From Thermobacillus sp. ZCTH02-B1 (GTDB lineage Bacteria > Bacillota > Bacilli > Paenibacillales > Paenibacillaceae), in the NCBI RefSeq assembly GCF_002159085.1, contig NZ_LZRU01000030.1, forward strand, positions 62,001 to 126,000: 64,000 bases of DNA. Reading direction: 5' to 3'. Below the pieces are notes generated by a model. It was not told the DNA's origin. It saw only the letters and a program-made list of their open reading frames with translations, and ran no database searches. The translations under genes and the position numbers were made by a program. Below, in pieces: positions 44,873-53,571 of the stretch. Positions within the stretch are counted from its first letter, which is position 1; every line of letters begins with the position of its first letter.

Positions 44873-45838
44873 TCACGGCCGCAGCGTCTCCATGAGCAGC
44901 CGCAGCTTCTCTTCATGCGCGCGCGGGATGTACTCGTGGCCGAAATAGCGGAACACCGCGATCGATTTGTCGCACTGCAGATGATTGTAAGCCGCGAACA
45001 CCGTGGACGGCGGCGTGATCGTGTCGACGAGGCCGATCGACACCCAGGTCCGGCACCGGATGCGCGGCGCCAGATTCATGACGTCGAAGTAGGACAGCGT
45101 CCGCTTCGCCCGCGTCTCGATCTCCGGATCGCCGTTGCGGCGGAAGAACTCGTTCAGCTCGTGATACGGTCCGGCCGGCGCGATGTCGATCGCCCGCTCG
45201 AAATGCGCGAGATACGGATGGTCCGCCGCCGCGACGACCGGGATGTCCGACAGCGCCGCCGCGGCCAGCGTCAGCGCGCCGCCCTGGCTGCCGCCGGTCA
45301 CGCCGATGCGCGCGCGATCCACCTTGTCCAGCGACGCCAGCACCTCGAGCCCGCGGACCGCGTCCATGTACACCCCGCGGTAGTAATACTCGTCCTCGGA
45401 CAGGATGCCCTTCGACATCCATCCCGCGTGGGCGCCGTGGCTGTAGACGGTGTTGTCCACGCTTTCCCCCTGCTGGCCCCGGCACAGCATGAGCATCGCC
45501 GCATAGCCGTGCAACGCCCAGTTCACGACCTCGTGGATTTGGCCCTCCATCGCCCAGTTGTACCCGTGGAACAGCATGAGCCCCGGGAACGGCCCGTCGC
45601 CGTCGGGCATCGCCAGCCACCCTTGCACGTTCGCGCCGCGGAAACCGGCATAGACGATTTTGTACAGCCGCACCTTCCGGGCCGGATAGTCGCGCGGCGC
45701 AAGCTCGTACTTGAGCGGCGTCCCGGCCAGCTCGCGCAGCGACCGCTCCCAGAACGCGTCGAAGTCGGGCTGCCGCGTCAGGGAAGGCTTGTACTTCTCG
45801 AGCTCGCTCAACGGAAGATCATAGGGTTGTTGTGCCAA
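44873..45838 (-). CDS. Carbohydrate esterase family 7 (acetylxylan esterase/cephalosporin-C deacetylase)
   Basis: A 321-residue alpha/beta hydrolase that removes acetyl groups from xylo-oligosaccharides. Blocks closely follow B. subtilis Cah: YDLPLSELEKYKP at the start, EIHEVVNWALHGYAAMLMLCRGQQGES, the nucleophile GVTGGSQGG, the Asp in SIGLVDTITPPSTVFAAYNHL and the His in RYFGHEYIPR. No signal peptide, so it acts inside the cell. TTG at 45838 is chosen since AAAGGAG lies nine bases upstream and the protein then begins like its relatives; ATG 45847 is too close to that site. It is 94 bp after the mannosidase gene. Confidence 0.92.
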   Translation of the reverse strand: MAQQPYDLPLSELEKYKPSLTRQPDFDAFWERSLRELAGTPLKYELAPRDYPARKVRLYKIVYAGFRGANVQGWLAMPDGDGPFPGLMLFHGYNWAMEGQIHEVVNWALHGYAAMLMLCRGQQGESVDNTVYSHGAHAGWMSKGILSEDEYYYRGVYMDAVRGLEVLASLDKVDRARIGVTGGSQGGALTLAAAALSDIPVVAAADHPYLAHFERAIDIAPAGPYHELNEFFRRNGDPEIETRAKRTLSYFDVMNLAPRIRCRTWVSIGLVDTITPPSTVFAAYNHLQCDKSIAVFRYFGHEYIPRAHEEKLRLLMETLRP

Positions 45839-45932
45839 TGCGGGCATCTCCTTTCCACACATCGGGTTCGGATCCAGTGTAAGGCAAGCTCCGGTCGCCC
45901 GGCAAGACCCTGAGCGGCAACTCGTCCGTGCT

Positions 45933-48476
45933 TTACAACCCGATCCAGTCCGCGAACGAGCGGACGGTCAACCTTCCCGGCCGCGCGGGCGCGAAAGCCC
46001 GTCCTCCGGCGCCGCGGCCGAGGAACTCGACCGTGACCGGAATGCCGGGAATCAGATCGAACCAGTTGTCGGTGAAAATGCCTTCCGCCTCGGCGAACAG
46101 CGCGACCTGCTTCGCGAGCGTGTCCGTCTCGAGCGTGAAGGCCGTCCCGTTCGAGCCCGGCACTTCGCGGACCGTCACGTTCGCCTTCGACAACCGGATT
46201 TCCTTCGCCGGAACGAAATAGTGCAGCTTGCTGTCGAGCACCCGGCCCCCTTCGATCAGATCGGCCTTCAGCACCGTGCGCCGCGGGTCCGCTTCGCCGA
46301 GCAGCCCGGATACGGAGGCCGACCAGACGACCGCCGCCGCGTTCGCGTCCACCTTCGCCGGAGCGCCGGACTCCTTCAGCAGCCTGCCGTCAAAATCGTA
46401 CAGCGCGATGCGCAGCACACCGTCGATCGGCCGCAGCACGTCGGACACGACGTGGATGTCCACGACGCCCTCCTTCGTGCCGTCGATCGAGACGATGATG
46501 TCCTTCATGCTCCGCTTCGCGTAATACTGGATCGCCTTCCACCGGCCGTAGTAGTCCATCGACGACCACGACGCGACCGGCCAGCAGTCGTCCAGCTGCC
46601 AGTACAGCGATCCCATGCAGAACGGCTTGCGCCGCCGGTGCGCCTCGATCGCGAACTTCATCGCCTCGCCCTGCAGCACCTGGCTGACGGAGAGGAACGA
46701 GACGAAGTCCTTCGGCTCCGGCAGATACATCGTCTGGTACTGCTTGATCAGCCTGTTGCCGGACGGATGCCGCTGGTGGCTGAGCATGACGTCCGAGAGC
46801 AGCTCCAACTCGTGCTCCCGCGCGTACGAGCGAACCGTGCGCTCCTCGGGGAACGACTGGAAGCCGTACTCGCTCATGAACCGGCCGAGGTTCACCGTAT
46901 ACGACTCGAACGGCTCCACCTCGTGCCAGACGCCCCAGTAATGGATGTCGCCGGACGTCGTCCGCTTGCCGGCATGCTGGTTCGCATCCCGCGTGAGACC
47001 CTGCATCGGCGACGACGGCCAGTAGTCCGCCTCCGGCGCGAGCCGGCCGACGACTTCCGGCAGCAGCTCGTGGAACAGCTTCTCGTAATCCGCCCACAAC
47101 TTCTCCCGCAGCTCGGGCGGATACTGCTGCTTCCAGCCCCAGCCCGCGTCCTCGATGTAGTGCGACCAGGCGGTGTCGATCTCGTTGTTGCCGCACCAGA
47201 GCGCGATGCAGGGATGGTTGCGCAGGCGCTTCACGTTCTGCTCCGCCTCGATCCGCACATTTTCGAGGAACGCTTCGTCGCCCGGATACAGGCTGCACGC
47301 GAACATGAAATCCTGCCAGACGAGGATGCCATACTCGTCGCACAGGTCGTAGAACGCATCGTCCTCGTAGATGCCGCCGCCCCAGACGCGCAGCATGTTC
47401 ATGTTCGACTGCGCGGCGGACGCGATCTCGTGTTCGTACCGCTCGCGCGTCACCCGCGTGACGAAGCTGTCGAGCGGGATGTGGTTCGCGCCCTTCGCGA
47501 ACACCGGCACCCCGTTCAGCTCAAAATGGAACGACGTCCCCCATTCGTCCTTCTTCCGCACGAGGCGGATCGAGCGCAGGCCGGTCCGGACCTGACGCGC
47601 CGCCGCCACCCGGCCGGAAGCCAGAAGCTCGGCGCGGAACGTGTACAGATGCTGCTCCCCGAGCCCGCGGCACCACCACAGCCTCGGCCGCTCGATGACC
47701 GCATCGAGCTCGACCGTCCGGACGCCGGCTTCCAGCGACACGTCCCGCTCCCAGACGCGGCCGTCCGCCGCAAGCCGCAGCGTGCCGCTCCACGCGGCCT
47801 CCGCCTCGACCTCCACGACGGCGGTCAGCCGTGCCTCGGCCTCCGTCACGCTCCGTTGGCGGATGAACAAATCGGCGATCCGCACGCCGGACCACGCCTC
47901 GAGCCGCACCTCGCGCCAGATGCCGCTCGTCACGAACCGCGGACCCCAGTCCCAGCCGTAATGGTACGGCGCCTTGCGCGCGAAGACGCTCACCTTCCTG
48001 TCGCCGAGCCCGCCGTTCTCCGACTGGTCGTTCACCGCCGGTAACGGATAGCCGAGCTTCTCCAGCTTCGGCAGATCCTCGCGGATCGGCGAGCGGAAGC
48101 GGATGTGCAGCCGGTTGCCGGCGGGCTTCAGCAGCCGCTTCACCCCGACGCGCCACACGCGGAACATGTTGTCCGCGGACAGCACATGCTCGCCGTTCAG
48201 CGTCACGTCGGCATAGGTGTCGAGGCCGTCGAACACGAGGTCGATTCTGGACTCGCCGAGCAGATCGCCGGACACGTCGAAGGTCGTTTCATATTCCCAA
48301 TCCTGCTTGTCGATCCACTGCAAATCGCGCTCGTTCGTCCCGTCGAACGGATCCGGAATCCTGCCGTTCGCGAGCAGGTCGGTATGGACGCAGCCCGGCA
48401 CGGCGGCCGGCATCCATTCCCGTTCGCCCGCGCCCCGGAACCGCCAGCCGTCGATCAATCGCTGTACCGCGTTCAT
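45933..48476 (-). CDS. Beta-mannosidase, GH2 family
   Basis: An 847-residue exo-enzyme that frees mannose from manno-oligosaccharides. The N-terminal sugar-binding domain (IDGWRFRGAGEREWMPAAVPGCVHTDLL) and immunoglobulin-like domain lead into the TIM barrel; the acid/base Glu is in LWCGNNEIDTAW and the nucleophile Glu in FMSEYGFQSFPE. DWGPRFVTSGIWREVRLEAW is typical of GH2 mannosidases. There is no signal peptide, so it works in the cytoplasm. Start at ATG 48476 with GGGAGGG upstream. It is divergent from a LacI-type regulator, with an operator pair between them. Confidence 0.93.
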   Translation of the reverse strand: MNAVQRLIDGWRFRGAGEREWMPAAVPGCVHTDLLANGRIPDPFDGTNERDLQWIDKQDWEYETTFDVSGDLLGESRIDLVFDGLDTYADVTLNGEHVLSADNMFRVWRVGVKRLLKPAGNRLHIRFRSPIREDLPKLEKLGYPLPAVNDQSENGGLGDRKVSVFARKAPYHYGWDWGPRFVTSGIWREVRLEAWSGVRIADLFIRQRSVTEAEARLTAVVEVEAEAAWSGTLRLAADGRVWERDVSLEAGVRTVELDAVIERPRLWWCRGLGEQHLYTFRAELLASGRVAAARQVRTGLRSIRLVRKKDEWGTSFHFELNGVPVFAKGANHIPLDSFVTRVTRERYEHEIASAAQSNMNMLRVWGGGIYEDDAFYDLCDEYGILVWQDFMFACSLYPGDEAFLENVRIEAEQNVKRLRNHPCIALWCGNNEIDTAWSHYIEDAGWGWKQQYPPELREKLWADYEKLFHELLPEVVGRLAPEADYWPSSPMQGLTRDANQHAGKRTTSGDIHYWGVWHEVEPFESYTVNLGRFMSEYGFQSFPEERTVRSYAREHELELLSDVMLSHQRHPSGNRLIKQYQTMYLPEPKDFVSFLSVSQVLQGEAMKFAIEAHRRRKPFCMGSLYWQLDDCWPVASWSSMDYYGRWKAIQYYAKRSMKDIIVSIDGTKEGVVDIHVVSDVLRPIDGVLRIALYDFDGRLLKESGAPAKVDANAAAVVWSASVSGLLGEADPRRTVLKADLIEGGRVLDSKLHYFVPAKEIRLSKANVTVREVPGSNGTAFTLETDTLAKQVALFAEAEGIFTDNWFDLIPGIPVTVEFLGRGAGGRAFAPARPGRLTVRSFADWIGL

Positions 48477-48517
48477 GATGCCCTCCCGGATGTCATCAAC
48501 TGCTGATGTTTCCATCC

Positions 48518-48545
48518 ATTATACAGAGGGATGTTAAAAAGTAAA
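48518..48545 (-). promoter_or_regulatory. Promoter of the beta-mannosidase gene
   Basis: TTTACT (minus strand, 48545-48540), a 16-base spacer and TATAAT (48523-48518), 42 bp before the start codon. Confidence 0.55.
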
Positions 48546-48562
48546 GGCGAATCCGTTAATTT

Positions 48563-48579
48563 TTTGTTCAATTTGTTAA
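48563..48579. promoter_or_regulatory. Operator half of a 17-bp inverted pair (mannosidase side)
   Basis: TTTGTTCAATTTGTTAA, the exact reverse complement of the site at 48638-48654. Each site is itself an imperfect palindrome around CAATTTG/CAAATTG (TTaACAAATTGaaCAA). It lies upstream of the mannosidase -35 box. Confidence 0.7.
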
Positions 48580-48606
48580 CCCGAACCCGCCGCCATCCCA
48601 TGATGT

Positions 48607-48636
48607 TTGGAGTTCACTTTTCCGCCGTGCTATAAT
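48607..48636 (+). promoter_or_regulatory. Promoter of the LacI-family gene at 48714
   Basis: TTGGAG (48607-48612), an 18-base spacer and TATAAT (48631-48636). The second operator starts two bases after the -10 box. Confidence 0.6.
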
Positions 48637-48637
48637 T

Positions 48638-48654
48638 TTAACAAATTGAACAAA
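48638..48654. promoter_or_regulatory. Operator half of a 17-bp inverted pair (regulator side)
   Basis: TTAACAAATTGAACAAA, reverse complement of 48563-48579. It covers the start of transcription of the regulator gene, so autorepression is likely. Centre-to-centre distance to the partner is 75 bp, about seven helical turns. Confidence 0.75.
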
Positions 48655-48713
48655 CCGCTCATTCCGGTCGACAAAAAAACGATCGCGCAACGCCAGGCAG
48701 GTGATCCCCGTTC

Positions 48714-49793
48714 ATGAAACGCAAACCCACCACGAACGACATCGCCCGGATGCTGGGCCTCTCGCGAACGACCGTCTCGAAGGCCCTGAACGGGCACCCG
48801 TCCGTTCCGCCCGCCACGCGGCAGCGGGTGCTGGACGCGGCCGCCCGGCTCCGCTACAAACATTACCGGCTGTCCGCCGGCCGGACGGATCCGTCCGGCC
48901 CTTTGGACGCGGGCCTGCGCACGATCGCCTGCCTGGTCCGCTCGAGCCTCGCCCGCTCCGGCAGCAAGGGCTACTGGGTGGACGTGCTGCAGGGCATCGA
49001 GGAATCGACGCGGCGCCGGGGCTGGAACATGGTGCTGCATTTCGTCACGCCCGAAGATCTCGACGCCCTCGCCCTGCCCCGCTCGCTCACGGAGGCGCAT
49101 GTGGACGGCGTCATCATGGCCGGCATCACGCGGCTCGCCTACGCGCGCACCGTCGCCGGGCTCGGCCTTCCGGCCGTGCTGATCGACCACGACAGCGCGG
49201 CGCGGGCCGGGGACGCCGTCTTCGACACGGTGCTGATGGAGAGCGAGCGAAGCGTACGCGATCTGACCGCGCGGCTCATCGCGCTCGGCCATCGCCGCAT
49301 CGGCTTCATCGGCGACATCGGCGACTGCCTGTCGTTCATGGAACGGTGGAACGGCTTCCGGCTCGCGATGGCGGATGCGGGGCTCCCCGTCGACCCGGCT
49401 TGCTGTGCCGTGGCGCCGAGGCCGCGCCATTACTTCGACGGCGCGGAAGTCGCCGAAGCGCTCGGAGCCATGCCGCATCTTCCCACCGCCTTCGTCTGCG
49501 CAAACGACGTCGTCGCGATCCGGACGATCCAGGCGCTCGGCCGGATGGGCCTCGAGGTCCCGCGCGACGTGTCCGTCGCCGGCTTCGACGCGATGGAGCC
49601 GGATGCCGGCGCGCTGCCGGACGGCCTGCGCCTGGAATCCGTCCGGATCGACGCGGTGCGCGTCGGCTCCCGCGCGTTCGAGCAGCTCGTCCTGCGGATG
49701 GAGCAGCCGGACCGCCCGGTCGAGCATGTCCGGCTCGCCACCTTGCCGGTCGAGGGAACGTCCGTCGCGCCGCCCGCGGGCGAAATCGCTTGA
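48714..49793 (+). CDS. LacI-family regulator of the mannosidase gene
   Basis: A 359-residue LacI/GalR regulator. HTH: TTNDIARMLGLSRTTVSKALNGHPSVPPATRQRVLDAAARL; the effector domain has ARLIALGHRRIGFIGD, PTAFVCANDVVAIRTIQALGRMGLEVPRDVSVAGFDAME. AGGTGATC is eight bases before the ATG. Its position, divergent from GH2 with paired operators in between, makes it the likely manno-oligosaccharide-responsive repressor (ligand inferred from the target). The GH9 gene lies convergently downstream, 117 bp after its stop; nothing clear is seen in that gap. Confidence 0.92.
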   Translation: MKRKPTTNDIARMLGLSRTTVSKALNGHPSVPPATRQRVLDAAARLRYKHYRLSAGRTDPSGPLDAGLRTIACLVRSSLARSGSKGYWVDVLQGIEESTRRRGWNMVLHFVTPEDLDALALPRSLTEAHVDGVIMAGITRLAYARTVAGLGLPAVLIDHDSAARAGDAVFDTVLMESERSVRDLTARLIALGHRRIGFIGDIGDCLSFMERWNGFRLAMADAGLPVDPACCAVAPRPRHYFDGAEVAEALGAMPHLPTAFVCANDVVAIRTIQALGRMGLEVPRDVSVAGFDAMEPDAGALPDGLRLESVRIDAVRVGSRAFEQLVLRMEQPDRPVEHVRLATLPVEGTSVAPPAGEIA

Positions 49794-49910
49794 CGCGGGA
49801 ACGCAGCCTGTCGATCGTTCCGCATCCAAATCCGGGGCATGATTCACCGCTTGCAACCGGCAGAGCGGCCGGCACGGGCCCAAGGACCGGCCGGCCGCCT
49901 TCCTTTCGGA

Positions 49911-51761
49911 TCACGGTTCCGCGAACCAGGTCAGGACGAACACGAGCGGCGCGTTGTAGTCGATCGCGTATTCGTTCGACGCCCACGATCCGCTCACGTC
50001 CAGATAGGCCTTCGCCGGCGGCGGCGATTCGCGTTCGAGCAGCCTGTCGAGCTGCGGATCGCCGCCGAATTTGTTCGGCCCGCCGACGAGCAGTCCCGGG
50101 ATGTACGTGCCCGTACTGATGATCAACCGGTTGTGCGGATGGTCCGGCATCTCCGTCCCCGATCCGGTCAGGTACGTCGTGCCGACGGCGTTGCGCCCGA
50201 GCGTATAGTGGAGCTGGTCGAGCGCGCCGTGCAGGTACGTCTCCTTCGGCTCCAGCTCGTGCGCGAGCAGGAGGAGCTGCGCCTTCGCGAGCCCGTTCTT
50301 CACGGATGCCCATGAATACTCGTTGGACGTCAGCGAATAGCGGTAGCCGTCGCGGCCGATCCGCCCGACGATGTCGTCCGCCGCCTTCACCAGTCTCTGC
50401 GCGATCTTCGCCTTGATCTCCGGATCGCCCGCTTCCGCCGTGGCGTAGGCGAACTGCCCGAGCGCGATCGTCGAACCCCAGCCGATGATGATCGGGTCAC
50501 GTTGCAGCAGATGGGGCAGCTTCTCGCGAATATACGCATCGTATTTCGGATCGCCGGTCGTCTTCAGCAGCTCGGCCGCCGCCCAGAACCGGTCGTCCTC
50601 GTCGCCGTTCTTGTCGTAGCCGCCCGAGCCGTTGTCCTGGTGCTCGCTCTTCAGCACGATGAGCCGGGGATTCGCCTCGAGGAATCCGAACGCCCGCTCG
50701 GCCGCCCCGAGCAGCCGGGCGGCGTAACCGGCGTCGAACGGCTCGTAGACGCGCGCCGCCATCGCCATCGCCCCGGCGAACATGCCGGTGCCGTAGGTCG
50801 TCATGCCGAAGACGTACCTCGGCTGCGTGTCTTCTTCCGGCCGGATCATGCCGGGCCATGTGAGCCCCGACACCTTGTGGTAGACGGCGCCGTCGGGCCG
50901 CTGCATCTTGAGCAGCCAGTCGAGCTCGTACTTCACCTCCGCCAGCACGTCCGGCAATCCCGGCACGTCGCACTCGAAGCCGGGCGGAAACTTGAGCTGC
51001 CCGACGCCGAACTTCTCCGGCCTGCGTTCGTACGCGAGCAACAGCTGCGCGGCCGTCACCGCGCCGGGCGGCACGTACTTGCCGTAATCGCCGGCGTCGT
51101 ACCATCCGCCGCTGACGTCGACGACGGTGCCCGCCGGCGCGTGGGGATGATCGATATCAAGCTTCGCCTCGGCATCCTGCGTATGCCCGGCCGCGTGCCG
51201 GAACCCGGTGACCGGATCGTCGATCGCGAGCCCGGAGCGCCCGAGCGTATAGGAACGCAGCGCGTCGAAGAAAGGCGCGTAATAGACGTTTCGCGCGATC
51301 CGGAACTTCCGCGACGAACCGGCGCCCGGCACGACGACGGCGTACTCGCCTTCCTCCGCGAGCGGGGTGAAATCGAGATGCCGCACCCGTTCGCCCGAAT
51401 GCACGTCGAGGTGGGCCGGGCCGATCTCGCCTTCATGGACGACCGCCATCGTCGCCGCGTCGACAACCATGAATCGGTCGGCGTCCGCATGGCCTTCCAG
51501 CACCGCGATTTTGGGCGCGTCCGGCAGATAGCCAACCTGGTTGACCTTGATGTCCTTCCCGTCGAACGTCACTTCGCCGACGGCCGCAGCGTCGTCGCCC
51601 GCAGCATTCTCCGGAGCCGGTCGTCCGCCGCCTTCCGGTTCGCCGGCATCCGCTTCACGGACCGCCGGCTCCCGGGATTCGGGCACCTTCCCCGCGCCCG
51701 TGTCCATGCAGCCGGCGACAAGCCCGACGATCACCATCAGGCCCAGAAGTCTTCCCGTCAT
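49911..51761 (-). CDS. Glycoside hydrolase family 9 lipoprotein (endoglucanase/exo-glucosidase-like)
   Basis: A 616-residue protein. A lipoprotein signal (LLGLMVIVGLVAGC) is followed by a Pro/Glu/Ala-rich linker, then an N-terminal Ig-like CelD domain (IKVNQVGYLPDAPKIAVLEG ...) and the GH9 alpha/alpha barrel. Catalytic regions: VSGGWYDAGDYGKYVPPG with the base Asp, and SNEYAIDYNAPLVFVLTWF with the acid Glu; HPHNRL-type motif is seen as DHPHNRLI. It has no cellulose-binding module. The ATG at 51761 has GGAGG seven bases upstream; the ATG at 51779 lacks one. Anchoring to the membrane outside suggests it trims soluble beta-glucan pieces for import. Confidence 0.92.
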   Translation of the reverse strand: MTGRLLGLMVIVGLVAGCMDTGAGKVPESREPAVREADAGEPEGGGRPAPENAAGDDAAAVGEVTFDGKDIKVNQVGYLPDAPKIAVLEGHADADRFMVVDAATMAVVHEGEIGPAHLDVHSGERVRHLDFTPLAEEGEYAVVVPGAGSSRKFRIARNVYYAPFFDALRSYTLGRSGLAIDDPVTGFRHAAGHTQDAEAKLDIDHPHAPAGTVVDVSGGWYDAGDYGKYVPPGAVTAAQLLLAYERRPEKFGVGQLKFPPGFECDVPGLPDVLAEVKYELDWLLKMQRPDGAVYHKVSGLTWPGMIRPEEDTQPRYVFGMTTYGTGMFAGAMAMAARVYEPFDAGYAARLLGAAERAFGFLEANPRLIVLKSEHQDNGSGGYDKNGDEDDRFWAAAELLKTTGDPKYDAYIREKLPHLLQRDPIIIGWGSTIALGQFAYATAEAGDPEIKAKIAQRLVKAADDIVGRIGRDGYRYSLTSNEYSWASVKNGLAKAQLLLLAHELEPKETYLHGALDQLHYTLGRNAVGTTYLTGSGTEMPDHPHNRLIISTGTYIPGLLVGGPNKFGGDPQLDRLLERESPPPAKAYLDVSGSWASNEYAIDYNAPLVFVLTWFAEP

Positions 51762-52144
51762 CCTGTTTCCTCCGGGCATGACATCAAACCCCCCCTCTTC
51801 CAGCGGTTCCTTGCTCCAAAATGCGGCGGGAATCCGCCCCCTCTCGCAGCCGGCGCCGGAATTCGGACTGTGACTTTTGGATTATTTTTCTTGCGGGCCT
51901 TCCGGTGAAGCGGGCTGGTCCGGACCGCCGTCCCCGCTACGTCCGTCCCAACGGCCGCGGGTTCCCGCCGGTTCCGGATGCGATCCTGGTACCTGCCGCC
52001 CGCAAGATCCAGCGAAAAGCGTCCCAATTTCCCGAGCGCTACAAAACGTATTTGGAAAGTTTTTCTACGCTAACCGGAAATTCAGCTATGGTAAGATTGT
52101 CTTGCCGCGGCAACATCACCCTGTGTGACGGGAGGTTCGTCATC
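51762..52144. other. Divergent intergenic region between GH9 and NlpC/P60 genes
   Basis: 383 bp with no supported gene. The right half is AT-richer and should hold the promoter of the NlpC/P60 gene; the perfect palindrome TTGCCGCGGCAA at 52101-52112 lies in its leader. No consensus promoter pair stands out for either gene. The left end carries a GA-rich run before the GH9 RBS. Confidence 0.5.
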
Positions 52145-53446
52145 ATGAAGAACCTGCTGGTTGCGGCGCTCGCCGCCTGCATCGCGCTCTTCCCGATGCC
52201 GCTTGCAGCCACGGCGTATCCATCCACCGTAGAACAGGTCCATGTCATCGCTACCGTCAATTTCAGGACCAAACCATCCACGTCGGGCGAACGGATCCGC
52301 TATCTCCGCAAGGGCGAAGTGCTGGAGCTGATCGAACGAACGAACGCGTACTGGCTGAAGGTCCGGGATGCTGCCGGCACGGTCGGTTATGTATCCTCCC
52401 TGGACAAATATGTGGAAATCCGCTCCGCCGCCGCCGCGCCCGAACCGAACGGCGAAGTGATCTACGGCATCAACCTGCGCACCGGCCCGTCCACCGACGC
52501 GGCCATCATCCGGATGCTGAAGAAGGGAGAACCGGTCTGGATTCTCGAACAGGTCAACCCGTATTGGTACCGCGTCGCGGACCGGAACAACGTGATCGGC
52601 TATGCGAGCGCGAACCCGAAATACATCCGCACGTCGTTCGCACCGCCGTCCGGCACGGTGCCCGCCGAACCGGACAAGCCTCCGGTACCGACGGTTCCGG
52701 GGGAGCCCGCCGATCCCGCGGACCCCGACGAGACGGACCCCGACCTGATCGACCGGCCCGAAGAACCGATCTACAAGTCCGAGCCGAACGCGGTGATCGT
52801 CGCCACGGTTTCGTTCCGGACGGGACCGAGCACGTCCGCTTCGCGCATCCGGTACATGAAACCGGGCGAACAGCTGACCGTCGTGAAACGGTACAACGAT
52901 TACTGGTATTACGTGCAGGACGCAAACGGCGTGTACGGTTACGTCAGCACAAGCGCCAAATACATTTCGACCAACTACGTCGAGCCTTGGATGAATCTGG
53001 ACCGCGCCGTCGCGGCGGAGCTCGCCATCGCCGCCGGCATGAAATACCTCGGCACGCCGTACGAGTTCGGCTCGAACCGGAACGACACGAGCACGTTCGA
53101 CTGCTCGGATTTCGTCCGCCAGGCCTGGCTGGAAGGCGTCGGACTGCGCCTGCCCGGCGACTCGCGAAGCCAGGGCGCCTACGTGAAGGCCATCGGCAAG
53201 ACGACCGACGACTGGCGGAGCCTCCAGCGCGGCGACCTGATGTTCTTCATGTCCTACCTGGGCAGCAAAGCATCGGACTACGCAGGCATCGACAAGGCCA
53301 ACGCCCGCATCACCCACGTCGGCATCTACCTCGGCGACGGCAAAATCCTGCATACCTATTCGGAAAAATCCGGCGGCGTCCGGATCGATCCGATCGCCGG
53401 CACCCACTGGGAATACCGCTTCCTGTTCGGCGGATTCGTGTACTGA
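52145..53446 (+). CDS. Secreted NlpC/P60 endopeptidase with three SH3-like domains
   Basis: A 433-residue cell wall hydrolase. Signal peptide: MKNLLVAALAACIALFPMPLAATA. Three bacterial SH3 domains follow, each opening with a NFRTKPSTS/NLRTGPSTD/SFRTGPSTS motif (about 37, 107 and 225) and closing with a GYVS-type strand; a Pro/Asp/Glu linker (about 170-210) separates the second and third. The NlpC/P60 domain at the C-terminus has the catalytic Cys in TFDCSDFVRQAW, the His in ARITHVGIYLG and a third polar residue in ILHTYSEKSGG. It should cut peptidoglycan stem peptides. GGGAGG lies upstream of the ATG. Confidence 0.94.
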   Translation: MKNLLVAALAACIALFPMPLAATAYPSTVEQVHVIATVNFRTKPSTSGERIRYLRKGEVLELIERTNAYWLKVRDAAGTVGYVSSLDKYVEIRSAAAAPEPNGEVIYGINLRTGPSTDAAIIRMLKKGEPVWILEQVNPYWYRVADRNNVIGYASANPKYIRTSFAPPSGTVPAEPDKPPVPTVPGEPADPADPDETDPDLIDRPEEPIYKSEPNAVIVATVSFRTGPSTSASRIRYMKPGEQLTVVKRYNDYWYYVQDANGVYGYVSTSAKYISTNYVEPWMNLDRAVAAELAIAAGMKYLGTPYEFGSNRNDTSTFDCSDFVRQAWLEGVGLRLPGDSRSQGAYVKAIGKTTDDWRSLQRGDLMFFMSYLGSKASDYAGIDKANARITHVGIYLGDGKILHTYSEKSGGVRIDPIAGTHWEYRFLFGGFVY

Positions 53447-53529
53447 TGCCGCGCGGGATCCGCACTTCCATTATAAACGCCGCTCCGTCCCGGGCGGATA
53501 ACAAAAACGAGACATCCATAACAAAGTTG

Positions 53530-53571
53530 AAACGGCCGGTCCCCGTCCGGGTTCCGGCCGTTTCCGCTTTT
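53530..53571 (+). terminator. Bidirectional-type terminator between convergent genes
   Basis: AAACGGCCGG and CCGGCCGTTT are a perfect 10-bp inverted repeat with a 14-base loop, followed on the plus strand by CCGCTTTT. It serves the NlpC/P60 gene and abuts the stop of the minus-strand permease gene. Confidence 0.75.
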
